Of a stretch of 64,000 nt of DNA, positions 49,114-58,480 are shown piece by piece (the stretch's first letter is position 1; each line of letters starts with the position of its first letter). Position numbers and translations under genes: made by a program. Below the pieces are notes generated by a model. It was not told the origin of the DNA and did not search any database. It saw nothing but the letters and a program-made list of their open reading frames with translations. The stretch comes from Streptomyces endocoffeicus (GTDB lineage Bacteria > Actinomycetota > Actinomycetes > Streptomycetales > Streptomycetaceae): contig NZ_JAERRG010000003.1 of assembly GCF_016741935.1 (NCBI RefSeq), forward strand, positions 488,565 through 552,564. The letters are read 5' to 3'.

Positions 49114-50048
49114 CGGCCCCGACCGCCGGCACCTCCCCGGCCACGGCCTCCCCGGCCACCGGCTCCCCGGTCACCGCCGGGGAGCCGGTGATCCGGCTGG
49201 ACGGTCTGACGAAGCGGTTCGGCAGCGGCGCCGACTCCCTGCTCGCCCTGGACGAGGTGTCGTTCGAGGTGCGGCCCGGTGAGGTCGTGGCCCTGCTGGG
49301 GCTGTCCGGCTCCGGCAAGTCGACGCTGCTCTCCCTGCTCGACGGGCTCCAGCCGCCGACCTCCGGCGACGGCACGGTCCTCGGCACCGCGCTGGCCCGG
49401 GCCGACCGGTCCGAGCTGCGCGCGCTGCGCCGCCGGATCGGCTTCGTCTTCCAGCAGTTCCATCTGGTCGGCCGGCTCAGCGTCCTGGAGAACGTGTGCA
49501 CCGGCGCCCTCGGGTCGCTGCGCGGGCCCCGGCTGGGGCTGCTCAGCTATCCGCGGGCGGTGCGGGAACGCGCGCTGGACGGGCTGGAGCAGGTGGGTCT
49601 GGCCGCGCACGCCTTCCAGCGGGCGGACACCCTGTCCGGCGGCCAGCAACAGCGCGTCGCGGTGGCCCGCGCCCTGATGCAGGAACCCGGCCTGCTGCTG
49701 GCCGACGAGCCGGTGGCCTCCCTCGACCCCGAGTCCTCGGCCCAGGTCATGCGGCTGCTGGCGCGCGTGGCCCAGGAGCGGGAGCTGACCGTGCTGTGCA
49801 GTCTGCACCAGGTCGATCTGGCCCTGTCCTGGGCGCACCGGATCGTCGGCCTGCGGTCGGGCCGGGTGGTGATGGACGTCGCCACCGAGGGCATCGACCG
49901 CGCGACAGTGATGCGGCTGTACGAGGAGGTGGCCGCCGGGAGCGCCGAGGGCATGGCCGCCGCCGTCGCGGCGGGCTCGACCGCCGCCCGCCACCCCGTC
50001 TCCGCGTCCGCCCCCGTCCCCGTCCCCGCGCTCGCGAAGGGGGACTGA
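49110..50048 (+). CDS. phnC: Phosphonate ABC transporter ATP-binding protein
   Basis: The 312-residue protein has Walker A (GLSGSGKST), the Q-loop (FVFQQFHLV), the signature LSGGQQQRVAVARAL, Walker B (LLLADEPVASLDP) and the H-loop region CSLHQVDLAL. The phosphonate type is shown by RRIGFVFQQFHLVGRLSVLENV. The GTG at 49110 overlaps the phnD stop and follows AAGGA. Both termini are Ala/Pro/Ser-rich extensions. Confidence 0.92.
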   Translation: MTAPTAGTSPATASPATGSPVTAGEPVIRLDGLTKRFGSGADSLLALDEVSFEVRPGEVVALLGLSGSGKSTLLSLLDGLQPPTSGDGTVLGTALARADRSELRALRRRIGFVFQQFHLVGRLSVLENVCTGALGSLRGPRLGLLSYPRAVRERALDGLEQVGLAAHAFQRADTLSGGQQQRVAVARALMQEPGLLLADEPVASLDPESSAQVMRLLARVAQERELTVLCSLHQVDLALSWAHRIVGLRSGRVVMDVATEGIDRATVMRLYEEVAAGSAEGMAAAVAAGSTAARHPVSASAPVPVPALAKGD

Positions 50049-51857
50049 GTGTCGGTAGTCGAACAGCATCCCCCGGCCGCGCCGCCCAGCGGTCCCGGCC
50101 CGGGTCCCGGCGCGGCGCGTCCGCACCGGCGGACCCTGGCCCGGCCCACCGCGGCCGGGCTCAGCGCGGCCATGGCACTGCTGCTGTGCGTGGGCGGTGG
50201 CGTCTGGGCGTTCAGCGCGCTCCGGATCAACATCGCCACGCTCATGGACAGCGGCGACAACGCGGTGGCCTTCCTCTCGCGGGCGCTCCCGCTGGACTTC
50301 CCGCCGACCGGTGAACTGCTCTCGCTGATCTGGCAGACGCTGGCCATCGTGGTCTCCGCCACCGTGCTCTCGGTGGTGCTCAGCGTGCCGCTGGCCCTGC
50401 TGGCGGCCCGTAACACCACGCCGGGGACCGCCGCTCGGGCCGCCTCCCGCGGGGTGATCGTGCTCTGCCGCGCCGTCCCCGAGGTGGTCTTCGCCATCGC
50501 CGCCTTCCGCGTCTTCGGGCTGGGCGGGATGACGGGTGTGGTCGCGCTCGGTGTCCACTCCGTCGGCATGGTGGGCAAGCTGTACGCGGACGCCGTCGAG
50601 CAGACCGACGAGGGCCCGCGCACCGCGCTGCGCGCGACCGGCGCCGGGCGGCTGCAGCAGATCACCGGCGCGGTGCTGCCGCAGGCGCTGCCGTCCCTGG
50701 TGGCCACCGCGCTGCACCGCCTCGACATCAACCTGCGCGCCTCGGCCGTGCTCGGCTTCGTCGGCGTCAACGGCCTGGGGTACGCGCTGTCCACGGCGAT
50801 CACCACCCTCGACTACCGGCGGGCGATGGCGATCGCCCTGGTCCTGCTGCTGCTCTGCTTCGTCGCCGAGTCGATCTCCGGTGCCATCCGGCGCACCCTG
50901 CTCCAGGACGTCACCGCTTCACGGCGGTCCAGCCGTTCGTGGCCGGCGCTCCGGGGCGCGCGCCGCGACGACCGGCCGGGCGACACCAACGCCGTCGTGG
51001 GCACCGCCGCCGTGGGCACCGCCCCTGTGGGCACCCCCGCGTCCCCGGCCGGTGGTGCCACGCCGGTACGGCGCCGCCGGAGCCTGCCGCGCTGGAGCGC
51101 CCGGCGGATCCGCCGGACCACCTGGCTGGTGCTCACCGTCGCCCTGGTCGTGGCCTCTGCCGTGCGCTCCGGTCTGTCCTGGGGCACCCTGCGGCGTGGC
51201 GCCGAGTCGTTCTTCCCGACCCTGGGCGACTTCCTGCCGCCCGGCACCGGGGGGATCGGCGGCCAGCTCTGGGACGATCTGTGGGTCACCCTCCAGATCG
51301 CGCTCGCGGGCACCCTCATCGGGCTGGTCCTGGCGCTGCCGCTGGGCGCTCTCGCGGCCCGGAACGTGGTGGGGTCGCCCCGGGTGGCGCGGTTCTTCCG
51401 CACGGTCATCCTCCTGGTGCGGGCCATCCCGGAACTGGTCCTGGCGATCGTCTTCGTCGTCGTGACCGGCCTGGGCGCGGTCTCCGGCGCGCTCGCCCTC
51501 GGCGTCGGCTCCATCGGTCTGCTCGGCAAGCTGGTGGCCGACTCCCTGGAGGAGACCGACCCCGGCCCGGCCCGCGCCCTGGTGGCCACCGGTGCCCGCA
51601 GGCACCAGGTGTTCTTCGGGGCCATCCTGCCCCGGGCCTGGCCCGCGGTGGTGGGGCATCTGCTGTACCAGCTGGACGTCAATCTGCGCGCGGCGACCCT
51701 GCTCGGCATCGTCGGCGCCGGTGGCATCGGCTACGACCTGCTGAACGCGGCCCGGGTCCTGCAGTTCCCCGTGGTCACCACCATCGTGCTGATGGTGCTG
51801 GGGCTGGTGCTGCTCATCGAGGGGCTGGCCGTCTGGGTGCGCAAGGTGTACGCCTGA
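50049..51857 (+). CDS. phnE: Phosphonate ABC permease, two PhnE domains fused
   Basis: The 602-residue protein contains two complete binding-protein-dependent permease domains in one chain. The first spans about residues 85-290, with RAVPEVVFAIAAFR and the EAA-like loop DEGPRTALRATGAG. The second spans about 405-600, with RAIPELVLAIVFVV and DPGPARALVATGARR. They are joined by a variable Ala/Thr/Pro/Arg linker (about 300-345). Many systems use two PhnE proteins, so one fused chain can replace the dimer. The GTG abuts the phnC stop. Confidence 0.9.
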   Translation: MSVVEQHPPAAPPSGPGPGPGAARPHRRTLARPTAAGLSAAMALLLCVGGGVWAFSALRINIATLMDSGDNAVAFLSRALPLDFPPTGELLSLIWQTLAIVVSATVLSVVLSVPLALLAARNTTPGTAARAASRGVIVLCRAVPEVVFAIAAFRVFGLGGMTGVVALGVHSVGMVGKLYADAVEQTDEGPRTALRATGAGRLQQITGAVLPQALPSLVATALHRLDINLRASAVLGFVGVNGLGYALSTAITTLDYRRAMAIALVLLLLCFVAESISGAIRRTLLQDVTASRRSSRSWPALRGARRDDRPGDTNAVVGTAAVGTAPVGTPASPAGGATPVRRRRSLPRWSARRIRRTTWLVLTVALVVASAVRSGLSWGTLRRGAESFFPTLGDFLPPGTGGIGGQLWDDLWVTLQIALAGTLIGLVLALPLGALAARNVVGSPRVARFFRTVILLVRAIPELVLAIVFVVVTGLGAVSGALALGVGSIGLLGKLVADSLEETDPGPARALVATGARRHQVFFGAILPRAWPAVVGHLLYQLDVNLRAATLLGIVGAGGIGYDLLNAARVLQFPVVTTIVLMVLGLVLLIEGLAVWVRKVYA

Positions 51858-51864
51858 CCGGGCG

Positions 51865-51896
51865 CTCCGCCCCTGGACTCGGAGTCTGGGGCGGAG
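51865..51896 (+). terminator. Terminator after phnE
   Basis: CTCCGCCCC (51865-51873) pairs with GGGGCGGAG (51888-51896), with an inner GACT/AGTC stem and a small bulge. It lies eight bases after the phnE stop, so the GntR gene has its own promoter. Confidence 0.7.
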
Positions 51897-51976
51897 GCCC
51901 CCACAGGCGGCCCGGCAGAGGACACGACAACTGTTCCCACCGTTCACCCACTGGAAGTGGAATGGTTCATTTCGCT

Positions 51977-51994
51977 GACTTGTCCGGACAACTC
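51977..51994. promoter_or_regulatory. PhnF-type operator candidate before the GntR gene
   Basis: GACTTGTCCGGACAACTC is an 18-bp near-palindrome whose central 12 bases are perfect. It ends 20 bp before the GTG of the GntR gene. Its match to 48020-48031 suggests that the regulator controls itself and phnDCE. Confidence 0.65.
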
Positions 51995-52014
51995 GCGCGG
52001 TTCAGAGTGACGAG

Positions 52015-52743
52015 GTGCCCAGTCGAAGCCGCTACACAGAGATCGCCGAGGTGCTCGCCGCCGAGATAGCGGACCAGCCGACTGACGTCCGTGTCGCCAG
52101 CGAGCACGAGATCGCGGCCCGCTTCGGCGTCAGCCGGGCGGCCGCCCGCTCCGCTCTCCAGGAGCTGGAAGGCCGCTATATGGTCCGCCGGGTCCGGGGC
52201 GCGGGCACCTTCGTCAACCGTCCGCTGGACTATGTGCTCTCCCAGAGCCGGGTCCCCTCGATGCACCAGACCATCCGCGAGGCGGGCGGTGTGCCGCGCA
52301 CCGTGGTGCGCGACGTGACCACCGTCCCGGCCACCGGCGCCATCGCCGAGCGGCTGGAGCGCGAGGAGGGCAGCGCGGTCCACCTGCTGATCCGGCAGTC
52401 GTACATCGACGGCCTGCTGAGCGGCTGGTCCGAGGAGTGGATCCCGGTCGACATGCTGCCGGAGCTGGACGCGGCCGTGCACGCCGTGGAGTCGCTGGAC
52501 TCCATCCTGCGGCAGATGTGCGGGGTGACCCCGGTGCGCTCCTGGTGCCGGGTGTGCAGTGTGCTGCCGGACCGGCGGGTGGCGGAGGGGCTGGAGACGG
52601 CGCACAACCGGCCGGTGTGGCTGGTGGAGAGCCTGAGCCGGGACGCGGTCTCCGGCCGTGCGGTGATGTGCAGCTCCAGCTGGTCCCGCCCGGACAGCAT
52701 CCGGATCATCGTCGAGCTCGACGGCCCGGCCGCCACCCCCTGA
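52015..52743 (+). CDS. GntR/HutC-family regulator (PhnF-like)
   Basis: The 242-residue protein has a winged helix-turn-helix (residues 8-72: EHEIAARFGVSRAAARSAL, VRRVRGAGTFV) and a UTRA-like effector domain (HLLIRQSYIDGLLSGWSEEWIP, VWLVESLSRD). The GTG at 52015 has only a weak ribosome site, GACGAG. It follows the phnDCE operon on the same strand after a terminator. The twin palindromes make it the likely repressor of phosphonate uptake. Confidence 0.85.
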   Translation: MPSRSRYTEIAEVLAAEIADQPTDVRVASEHEIAARFGVSRAAARSALQELEGRYMVRRVRGAGTFVNRPLDYVLSQSRVPSMHQTIREAGGVPRTVVRDVTTVPATGAIAERLEREEGSAVHLLIRQSYIDGLLSGWSEEWIPVDMLPELDAAVHAVESLDSILRQMCGVTPVRSWCRVCSVLPDRRVAEGLETAHNRPVWLVESLSRDAVSGRAVMCSSSWSRPDSIRIIVELDGPAATP

Positions 52744-52762
52744 CCACCCGGCCCCGGCACCT

Positions 52763-54094
52763 CTACCGTTGGCGGCGCCGGACGTACAGCCGGCGGCCCT
52801 CCGGGCCGGTCCACTCCAGCCGTACGACACCGGGCACGGCGGCGTCGGCGATGCGCGACGGGTCGGACCAGTAGCCGAAGTTCGGATTGCGGAAGAACGT
52901 GGCCCACAGACGGCCGCCGTGGTCCACGAAGACATTGTTGTGGCCGGCGCCGACACCCGCGGTCCACCGCTTGGAGTACGGCCCCTCGAAGCGGTCCGCG
53001 ACGGCGATGACGGCGTCGTAGTGGTACTGGACACGGCCCGGACCGGGCGGGTCGTAGGCGTAACGCGTGCTGCCGTCGGGATTGACCGACGTCCGGTTCC
53101 ACGCGGCCTGGAGCAGGTAGTACGCGCCCCCGTGCTTGAACACGTACGCACCCTCGAGATACGGCTCGGGGGAGTAGGGCCGCTGCCGGAACGCCGGGAG
53201 GCCGCTCGTCGGGACGATGTCCTCCATGTCGTCCCGGAACCTCGCGTAGAGGTTGTTGTGCAGCACGAGCCACGCGTCGTCGCCCTCGGTGAAGAGGCTG
53301 CCGTCGATGTGGTGGTACGCGCCGGGCTCGATGAAATCCGGCCCCCCGATGAACGGGTGGCCGAAGGGCTTGTCGAGATTGCCCTCGATGAGCCGGTACG
53401 GGCCCTCGACGCCACCCTCGCTCACCAGCAGGAACGACCCGACCTTCCGGGAGTGGTCGCCCATGCACGCGACGATGTACCAGGTGCCGCGGAAGTGGTG
53501 CAGCTCCGGGGCCCAGACCTCGCCACGCTTGCCGAACCGCTCGTCGTACCAGTACTCCTGCCACGGGGCGACGACGGTGCGTCCGGGCTGGTTCTCGCCG
53601 GCGAACTCGGGTGACCACACCTTGCCCCGCTCGGCGCCGGGCCGGATGCCGGTGGTGTCGACCAGCTTCCAGGGGCCCCGCAGGGACGGGGCCACCCACA
53701 CGAAGATGCCGTCGTTCCACGGGCCGGCGGTGGTGAGTCCGGGCACGCGGGTGGTGCCCGTGGCCACGTAGACCGGACGGCCGTCCACGACGAAGCAGTT
53801 GACGTAGGTGTCCCGCATCCAGACCAGGCCGCGCTCCCGGTCGCGGGGGCGCGGCTGGAGCGGGAGGACGAAGGAGTTGTCCTTGCGCGGCCACAGGTCC
53901 GGGCGGGTGTCCGCGAGGCCGTAGGGGTCGGGTTCGGGCCAGTTCGACGGGTAGCGCCGCGTCGCGGCGGCCTCCGGGGGCGATGCCTGGGCGGTGGCCG
54001 CGGGCAGTCCCGCCGCCACGCCCAGGGAACCCGCGACTCCGGCCAGCAATGTGCGTCTGTGGATGGGCGACCTGTTCTCGGAGCTGGTTGGCAT
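52763..54094 (-). CDS. Secreted GH43-like glycoside hydrolase
   Basis: The 443-residue protein has a Tat signal (IHRRTLLAGVAGSLGVAAG) and a five-bladed beta-propeller of the GH43/GH32/GH68 clan. Recognisable parts are NDGIFVWVAPSLRGPW, EVWAPELHHFRGTWYIV, FIEPGAYHHIDGSLFTE and PEPYLEGAYVFKHGGAYYL. The acidic residues in those segments are the likely catalytic set. The ATG at 54094 is the likely start; a GTG two codons upstream is possible, and neither has a clear ribosome site. It is convergent with the GntR gene. Confidence 0.8.
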   Translation of the reverse strand: MPTSSENRSPIHRRTLLAGVAGSLGVAAGLPAATAQASPPEAAATRRYPSNWPEPDPYGLADTRPDLWPRKDNSFVLPLQPRPRDRERGLVWMRDTYVNCFVVDGRPVYVATGTTRVPGLTTAGPWNDGIFVWVAPSLRGPWKLVDTTGIRPGAERGKVWSPEFAGENQPGRTVVAPWQEYWYDERFGKRGEVWAPELHHFRGTWYIVACMGDHSRKVGSFLLVSEGGVEGPYRLIEGNLDKPFGHPFIGGPDFIEPGAYHHIDGSLFTEGDDAWLVLHNNLYARFRDDMEDIVPTSGLPAFRQRPYSPEPYLEGAYVFKHGGAYYLLQAAWNRTSVNPDGSTRYAYDPPGPGRVQYHYDAVIAVADRFEGPYSKRWTAGVGAGHNNVFVDHGGRLWATFFRNPNFGYWSDPSRIADAAVPGVVRLEWTGPEGRRLYVRRRQR

Positions 54095-54221
54095 GAGCAC
54101 AGCATGCGGATGCCCGCCGATTTACGTCAAGAGCCAGGAAAAAAGATGACGCGACGCGGACCGGGTACCCGATGCGGGCGCCCGGAGGGTCCGGACGCTC
54201 CGCCCGGAAAGGCGGTGGCTC

Positions 54222-56201
54222 ATGGATCTGCCCCGTGCCCGTGCGCACGGCACCGTGACCCAGCGGCTCATCGATGATCATCTGTTGTCCGGCCGGACGG
54301 CGCCGGGGGAGGAGATCGCGCTGCGGGTGGACCAGACGCTGACGCAGGATGCCACCGGCACGCTGGTGATGCAGGAGCTGGAGGCGCTGGGCCTGGACCG
54401 GGTCCGTACCGAGGCCAGCGTCCAGTACGTCGACCACAACATCCTCCAGGCCGACGAGCGCAACGCCGAGGACCACCTCTTCCTGCGCTCGGCCGCCCGC
54501 CGCTTCGGCCTGTGGTTCTCCAAACCCGGCAACGGCGTTTCCCACCCGACCCATATGCACCACTTCGGCGCCCCCGGCAAGACGCTGGCCGGTTCCGACT
54601 CCCACACCTGCGCGGCCGGTTCCCTGGGCATGCTGGCGATCGGCACCGGCGGCCTGGAAGTGGCGCTCGCCATGGCCGGACGGCCGCTCCACCTCACCAT
54701 GCCGAAGGTCTGGGGCATCCGGCTGACCGGGGAGCTGCCTCCGTGGGTCAGCGCCAAGGATGTGATCCTGGAGCTGCTGCGCCGGCACGGGGTGCAGGGC
54801 GGCGTCCACCGTGTCCTGGAGTACCACGGCCCCGGTCTGGCCTCCCTCACCGCGATGGACCGCCACGTCATCGCCAACATGGGGGCGGAACTCGGCGCCA
54901 CCACCACCGTGTTCCCCTCGGACGCGGCGGTGCGCGGCTTCCTCGACGGGGTGGGGCGCGGCGAGGACTTCGTCGAGATCACCGCGGCGGAGGACGCGTC
55001 CTACGACCTCGACGAGGAGATCGACCTGTCGTCACTGGAGCCGCTCATCGCGCGGCCCACCTCGCCGGGAAACGTCGTGCCGGTCAGGGAGGCCGCCGGG
55101 GAGCCCATCGCCCAGGCCGTCATCGGCTCCTCCGCCAACCCCGGATTCCGCGACTTCGCCGTCCCCGCCGCCATGGTGGCCGGGCGCCAGGTCCCGGCCG
55201 GGGTGAGCTTCGACATCAACCCGACATCCCGCGAGATCCTCCAGGACCTGACGCGCCGCGGTGCCACGTTCGACCTGATCGCCGCCGGTGCCCGCGTCCA
55301 CCAGTCGGGCTGTCTCGGCTGCATCGGCATGGGGCAGGCCCCGGCCACCGGAAGCAACTCCCTGCGCACCTTCCCGCGCAACTTCCCCGGTCGCTCGGGC
55401 ACCGCGGACGACGCGGTGTGGCTGTGCTCACCGGAGACCGCCACGGCCTCCGCGCTGACCGGCGCCATCGTGGATCCCCGCGACTGGGCCGAGCGCGTCT
55501 CGGTGGCGGTCCCTCCCGCGCCGGACGCCCCCGACCCGCCGTCGAACAACGACGCCATGCTGGAACCACCGCTGCCACCGGACGAGGCCGCACGCGTGCG
55601 GCTGGTACGGGGCCCCAACATCTCCGCGCTGCCGCAGCTGGATCCGCTGCCGGACAGCATCCACGGCCCCGTACTCCTCAAGGCCGGTGACGACGTCTCA
55701 ACCGACGAGATCTCCCCGGCCGGGGCGGACGCCCTGCCCTACCGCTCCAACATCCCCAAGCTGGCGGGATTCACCCTCATCCGGCTGGACCCCGACTATC
55801 CGCGGCGCGCCGAGGCGGTCCGGGAGGACACCGGGCATCTCATCGTCGCCGGTGCGAACTACGGCCAGGGCTCGTCCCGCGAACACGCCGCCATCGCCCC
55901 GCGCTACCTCGGCCTGCGAGCCGTCATCGCCAAGTCCTACGCCCGCATCCACTGGCAGAACCTGGTCAACTTCGGTGTGCTGCCGCTCGAATTCGAGGAC
56001 CCCGCCGACTACGACCGCATCGGCCCCGACGACCGGCTGCATGTGTCCGGTCTGCGCGAGGCCCTCGCCCCGGACGGCGACCCGGCCCTCCGCGTCCGCA
56101 ACGCGACCCGGGACGAGGAGTACACCGTCCGCCACCGGCTCTCGCCCCGGCAGCGGGAAGCGGTGCTCGCGGGCGGTATCATCCCGGCTCTCGCACACTG
56201 A
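54222..56201 (+). CDS. Aconitate hydratase (short, mitochondrial-type class)
   Basis: The 659-residue protein has the aconitase domains in order. The Fe-S cysteines lie in GSDSHTCAAGSLGM and QSGCLGCIGMG, and the swivel domain carries ANYGQGSSREHAAIAPRYLG. It is shorter than the roughly 900-residue AcnA normal for Streptomyces and resembles the mitochondrial/homoaconitase branch, so it is probably a second, specialised aconitase. The ATG at 54222 follows AAGGCGG. The YceI-family gene starts ten bases after its stop. Confidence 0.88.
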   Translation: MDLPRARAHGTVTQRLIDDHLLSGRTAPGEEIALRVDQTLTQDATGTLVMQELEALGLDRVRTEASVQYVDHNILQADERNAEDHLFLRSAARRFGLWFSKPGNGVSHPTHMHHFGAPGKTLAGSDSHTCAAGSLGMLAIGTGGLEVALAMAGRPLHLTMPKVWGIRLTGELPPWVSAKDVILELLRRHGVQGGVHRVLEYHGPGLASLTAMDRHVIANMGAELGATTTVFPSDAAVRGFLDGVGRGEDFVEITAAEDASYDLDEEIDLSSLEPLIARPTSPGNVVPVREAAGEPIAQAVIGSSANPGFRDFAVPAAMVAGRQVPAGVSFDINPTSREILQDLTRRGATFDLIAAGARVHQSGCLGCIGMGQAPATGSNSLRTFPRNFPGRSGTADDAVWLCSPETATASALTGAIVDPRDWAERVSVAVPPAPDAPDPPSNNDAMLEPPLPPDEAARVRLVRGPNISALPQLDPLPDSIHGPVLLKAGDDVSTDEISPAGADALPYRSNIPKLAGFTLIRLDPDYPRRAEAVREDTGHLIVAGANYGQGSSREHAAIAPRYLGLRAVIAKSYARIHWQNLVNFGVLPLEFEDPADYDRIGPDDRLHVSGLREALAPDGDPALRVRNATRDEEYTVRHRLSPRQREAVLAGGIIPALAH

Positions 56202-56211
56202 GGTGAGTGCT

Positions 56212-56772
56212 ATGACACTGAGCGACGGAACGTATCGGATAGGCCCGCCGGACGCCCGGCTGCTGATCAGGACCAGCCGTACCGGGCTCGGCCGGAGGGC
56301 GGGGCACGATCTGACGATCGCGGCCACCCGATGGTCCGGGGACGTGGCGGTGGTGGCCGACGCTCCTGAGCGGTCGTCGGTGAGCGTGACGATCGAGACG
56401 GACTCTTGGGACGTCCGCGAGGGGACCGGCGGGCTGAAGCCGCTCACGGACGGCGACCGGGCCGACATCAAGCGGACACTGGAGGGCAAGGGGCAGCTGC
56501 ACACCGCGGAGCACCCCACGATCACCTTCCGCTCCACCCACATCACCGGTACGCCCGAGTCCTTCGAGATCACGGGCGACCTCACCATCAAGGGCCGGAC
56601 CCACCCGGTGACGGTGCACGGGAGCGCCGATCCGGACGGGACGCTGCGCGGCTCGGCGTCCTTCCCGCAGTCCACCTGGGGGATCAAGCCGTACACCGCG
56701 TTCCTGGGCGCGTTGAAGCTGGCCGATGAGGTCCGGGTGGAGTTCATATGCCCCGGCGTGGCGGGCCCTTGA
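56212..56772 (+). CDS. YceI-family lipocalin-like protein
   Basis: The 186-residue protein has the YceI beta-barrel pattern: HDLTIAATRWSGDV, SVSVTIETDSWDV, HPTITFRSTHIT, GDLTIKGRTHPVTV and the C-terminal DEVRVEFICP. Homologues bind polyisoprenoids or amphiphiles. No signal peptide is present, so it should remain cytoplasmic. The ATG at 56212 lies ten bases after the aconitase stop, so the genes are co-transcribed. The stop codon lies within the loop of the terminator hairpin. Confidence 0.85.
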   Translation: MTLSDGTYRIGPPDARLLIRTSRTGLGRRAGHDLTIAATRWSGDVAVVADAPERSSVSVTIETDSWDVREGTGGLKPLTDGDRADIKRTLEGKGQLHTAEHPTITFRSTHITGTPESFEITGDLTIKGRTHPVTVHGSADPDGTLRGSASFPQSTWGIKPYTAFLGALKLADEVRVEFICPGVAGP

Positions 56773-56790
56773 GGGTCCGCCACGCCGGGG
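56751..56790. terminator. Bidirectional terminator overlapping a stop codon
   Basis: CCCCGGCGTGGCGGGCCC (56751-56768) pairs over 18 bp, with one G-U pair, with 56773-56790 around the loop TTGA. The TGA stop of the YceI gene is in that loop. The sulfatase gene converges 20 bp further on. Confidence 0.85.
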
Positions 56791-56809
56791 GTAAAGCCAG
56801 GGGGTGCCG

Positions 56810-58330
56810 TTAGCCGCCGGTCCGGGACGCGTTCTGGCAGCTTTCCGCGCCCTTGCACCGCTGGAGCGCGGTGAGGGTGCGGTGCAGGGCGGCCCGTTGT
56901 TCGGCCGAGAGGGACGCCGCCCGGTTGTTCAGCTGCTCGGGATCGGAGTCCAGCGCGTAGAACTCCCGCTGCCCATCGGTGTATTCGACGTAGAGGGAGT
57001 CATCGGTGCGCATCGCCGCGTAGCTCGGCGGGTTGCCGCTGATGTCGGGCGCCGCGTCGGGATCGTCCTTCGTGGAACCCGCGTGATGGTGCTCGACCAG
57101 GACGGTCCGGCGCCAGTCCTTCTCCGTCCGGCCGTGCATCAGGTCCTTGAGGCTGCGCCCGTCCACGGTCGACGGCGGGTCCACGCCCGCCAGGTCCAGG
57201 AAGGTCGGGTTCAGATCGACGTTCTCCGCGAGCTGCGACACCTTCTCACCGGCCGGAACATCGGGCCCGGTGACCATCAGCGGCACGTTGACGTCGGTGT
57301 CGTAGGCGGTCTGCTTGCCGGGACGGAGCCGGTGTTCGCCCATGTGGAAGCCGTTGTCCGAGCCGAACACGATATAGGTGTCGTCCGCCAGCCCCTTCTC
57401 CTCGAGCGTCTTCTCCAGCTGACCGATCATGTCGTCGACCGCCTGGACCGAGCGCACGCGCTTGGCGAACTTCCGGTCGATCTCCTTCTTCTCCTTCGAC
57501 TTCAGCGGCGTCAGGATCTTCTGCCACTCCGGCGCGTTACGGGTCGCCTGGTCATAGGCATCGGTCTGCGGAGCCGTGAGCCCGGGGAACGTGTCCTCGT
57601 CGCGCGGCGCGGGTGTGGAGGGGCCGTGCGGTGCGAACGTGGCGACCTCCAGCATGAACGGCTTCTTCGCCTCCGCCGAGGAGCCGATGAAGGAGGTGGC
57701 CTTCTTCGACAGGACGTCCGTCAGATAGTCCTGGGGGGCCTTCCCATAGGGCACGACCTTGCCGTTCTCGTTGAGGTCGTAGTCGTACTCCTTGTAGCCG
57801 TCCCCGGCGACGTCCCACTCGTCCCAGCCGGAGGGCACATAGGGCTTGCCGGTGCCGTTCTTGTCGCCCGGCTGGTATCCGTTGAGGTACTTGCCCATGA
57901 ACCCGGTGCGGTAGCCGGCGCGTTGCAGCGCGGGCCCGAAGGTCTTCTCCTCGTTGCGGTTCTTCATGAAGGCGCGGTAGCCGCCGTCATCACCGCTGTT
58001 GGTGAAGACCCCGGTGTTGTGCGGGTACTGCCCGGTGAGGAGGGACGAACGCGACGGGCAGCACAGCGAGTCGGTGGCGAAGAAGTCGGTGAACGTCGTC
58101 CCCTTCTTCCGCATCTGCTCTACGTGCGGCATGTACTTCACGAGATTCCACGCCAGGTCGTCGGTGAGGACGTACACGATGTTGGGCTTCGTGCCGGAAC
58201 GCGAGGCGGCGGCGTCAGAGGTGGCACCTTCGGCCGTGTTCCCCATTCTGTTGTTGCACGAGGCCAGCATCGCGATGGCCAGGGCCGCACACAGGGCGGC
58301 GAGGACACGTGGACGGCGACTGCCGAACAT
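56810..58330 (-). CDS. Lipoprotein sulfatase
   Basis: The 506-residue protein has a lipoprotein signal (IAMLASCNN, Cys25) and a complete type I sulfatase. The metal site is YVLTDDLAW, and the formylglycine motif is C90-C-P-S-R in DSLCCPSRSSLLTGQYPHN, requiring conversion by a formylglycine-generating enzyme not in this window. Later motifs are GKYLNGYQ and FGSDNGFHMGEHR. It should cleave sulfate esters outside the cell membrane. The ATG at 58330 follows AGGAGG. Confidence 0.9.
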   Translation of the reverse strand: MFGSRRPRVLAALCAALAIAMLASCNNRMGNTAEGATSDAAASRSGTKPNIVYVLTDDLAWNLVKYMPHVEQMRKKGTTFTDFFATDSLCCPSRSSLLTGQYPHNTGVFTNSGDDGGYRAFMKNRNEEKTFGPALQRAGYRTGFMGKYLNGYQPGDKNGTGKPYVPSGWDEWDVAGDGYKEYDYDLNENGKVVPYGKAPQDYLTDVLSKKATSFIGSSAEAKKPFMLEVATFAPHGPSTPAPRDEDTFPGLTAPQTDAYDQATRNAPEWQKILTPLKSKEKKEIDRKFAKRVRSVQAVDDMIGQLEKTLEEKGLADDTYIVFGSDNGFHMGEHRLRPGKQTAYDTDVNVPLMVTGPDVPAGEKVSQLAENVDLNPTFLDLAGVDPPSTVDGRSLKDLMHGRTEKDWRRTVLVEHHHAGSTKDDPDAAPDISGNPPSYAAMRTDDSLYVEYTDGQREFYALDSDPEQLNNRAASLSAEQRAALHRTLTALQRCKGAESCQNASRTGG

Positions 58331-58409
58331 GGCGCAACCTCCTACGAGTTGTGCGTCTTGGTCGCCGGGAACCGTAGGAGACGGCTTTGTGTGATTCTTG
58401 TGAGACACC

Positions 58410-58441
58410 GGCGCCCCGGGCCATGAGCGGCCCGGGGCGCC
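58410..58441 (-). terminator. Terminator after the LLM oxidoreductase gene
   Basis: GGCGCCCCGGGCC (58410-58422) and GGCCCGGGGCGCC (58429-58441) form a perfect 13-bp stem with a six-base loop. It lies 40 bp downstream of the luciferase-like gene on the minus strand and upstream of the sulfatase gene. Confidence 0.8.
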
Positions 58442-58480
58442 TGCCGTGAGCTTGTCCGAACAGCGTCGCGGCGGCGTCGC

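Noticed and set aside
58451..58462. TTGTCCGAACAG, similar to the phn operator
   Set aside because: It has two mismatches, lies downstream of genes between two minus-strand units, and fits no promoter.
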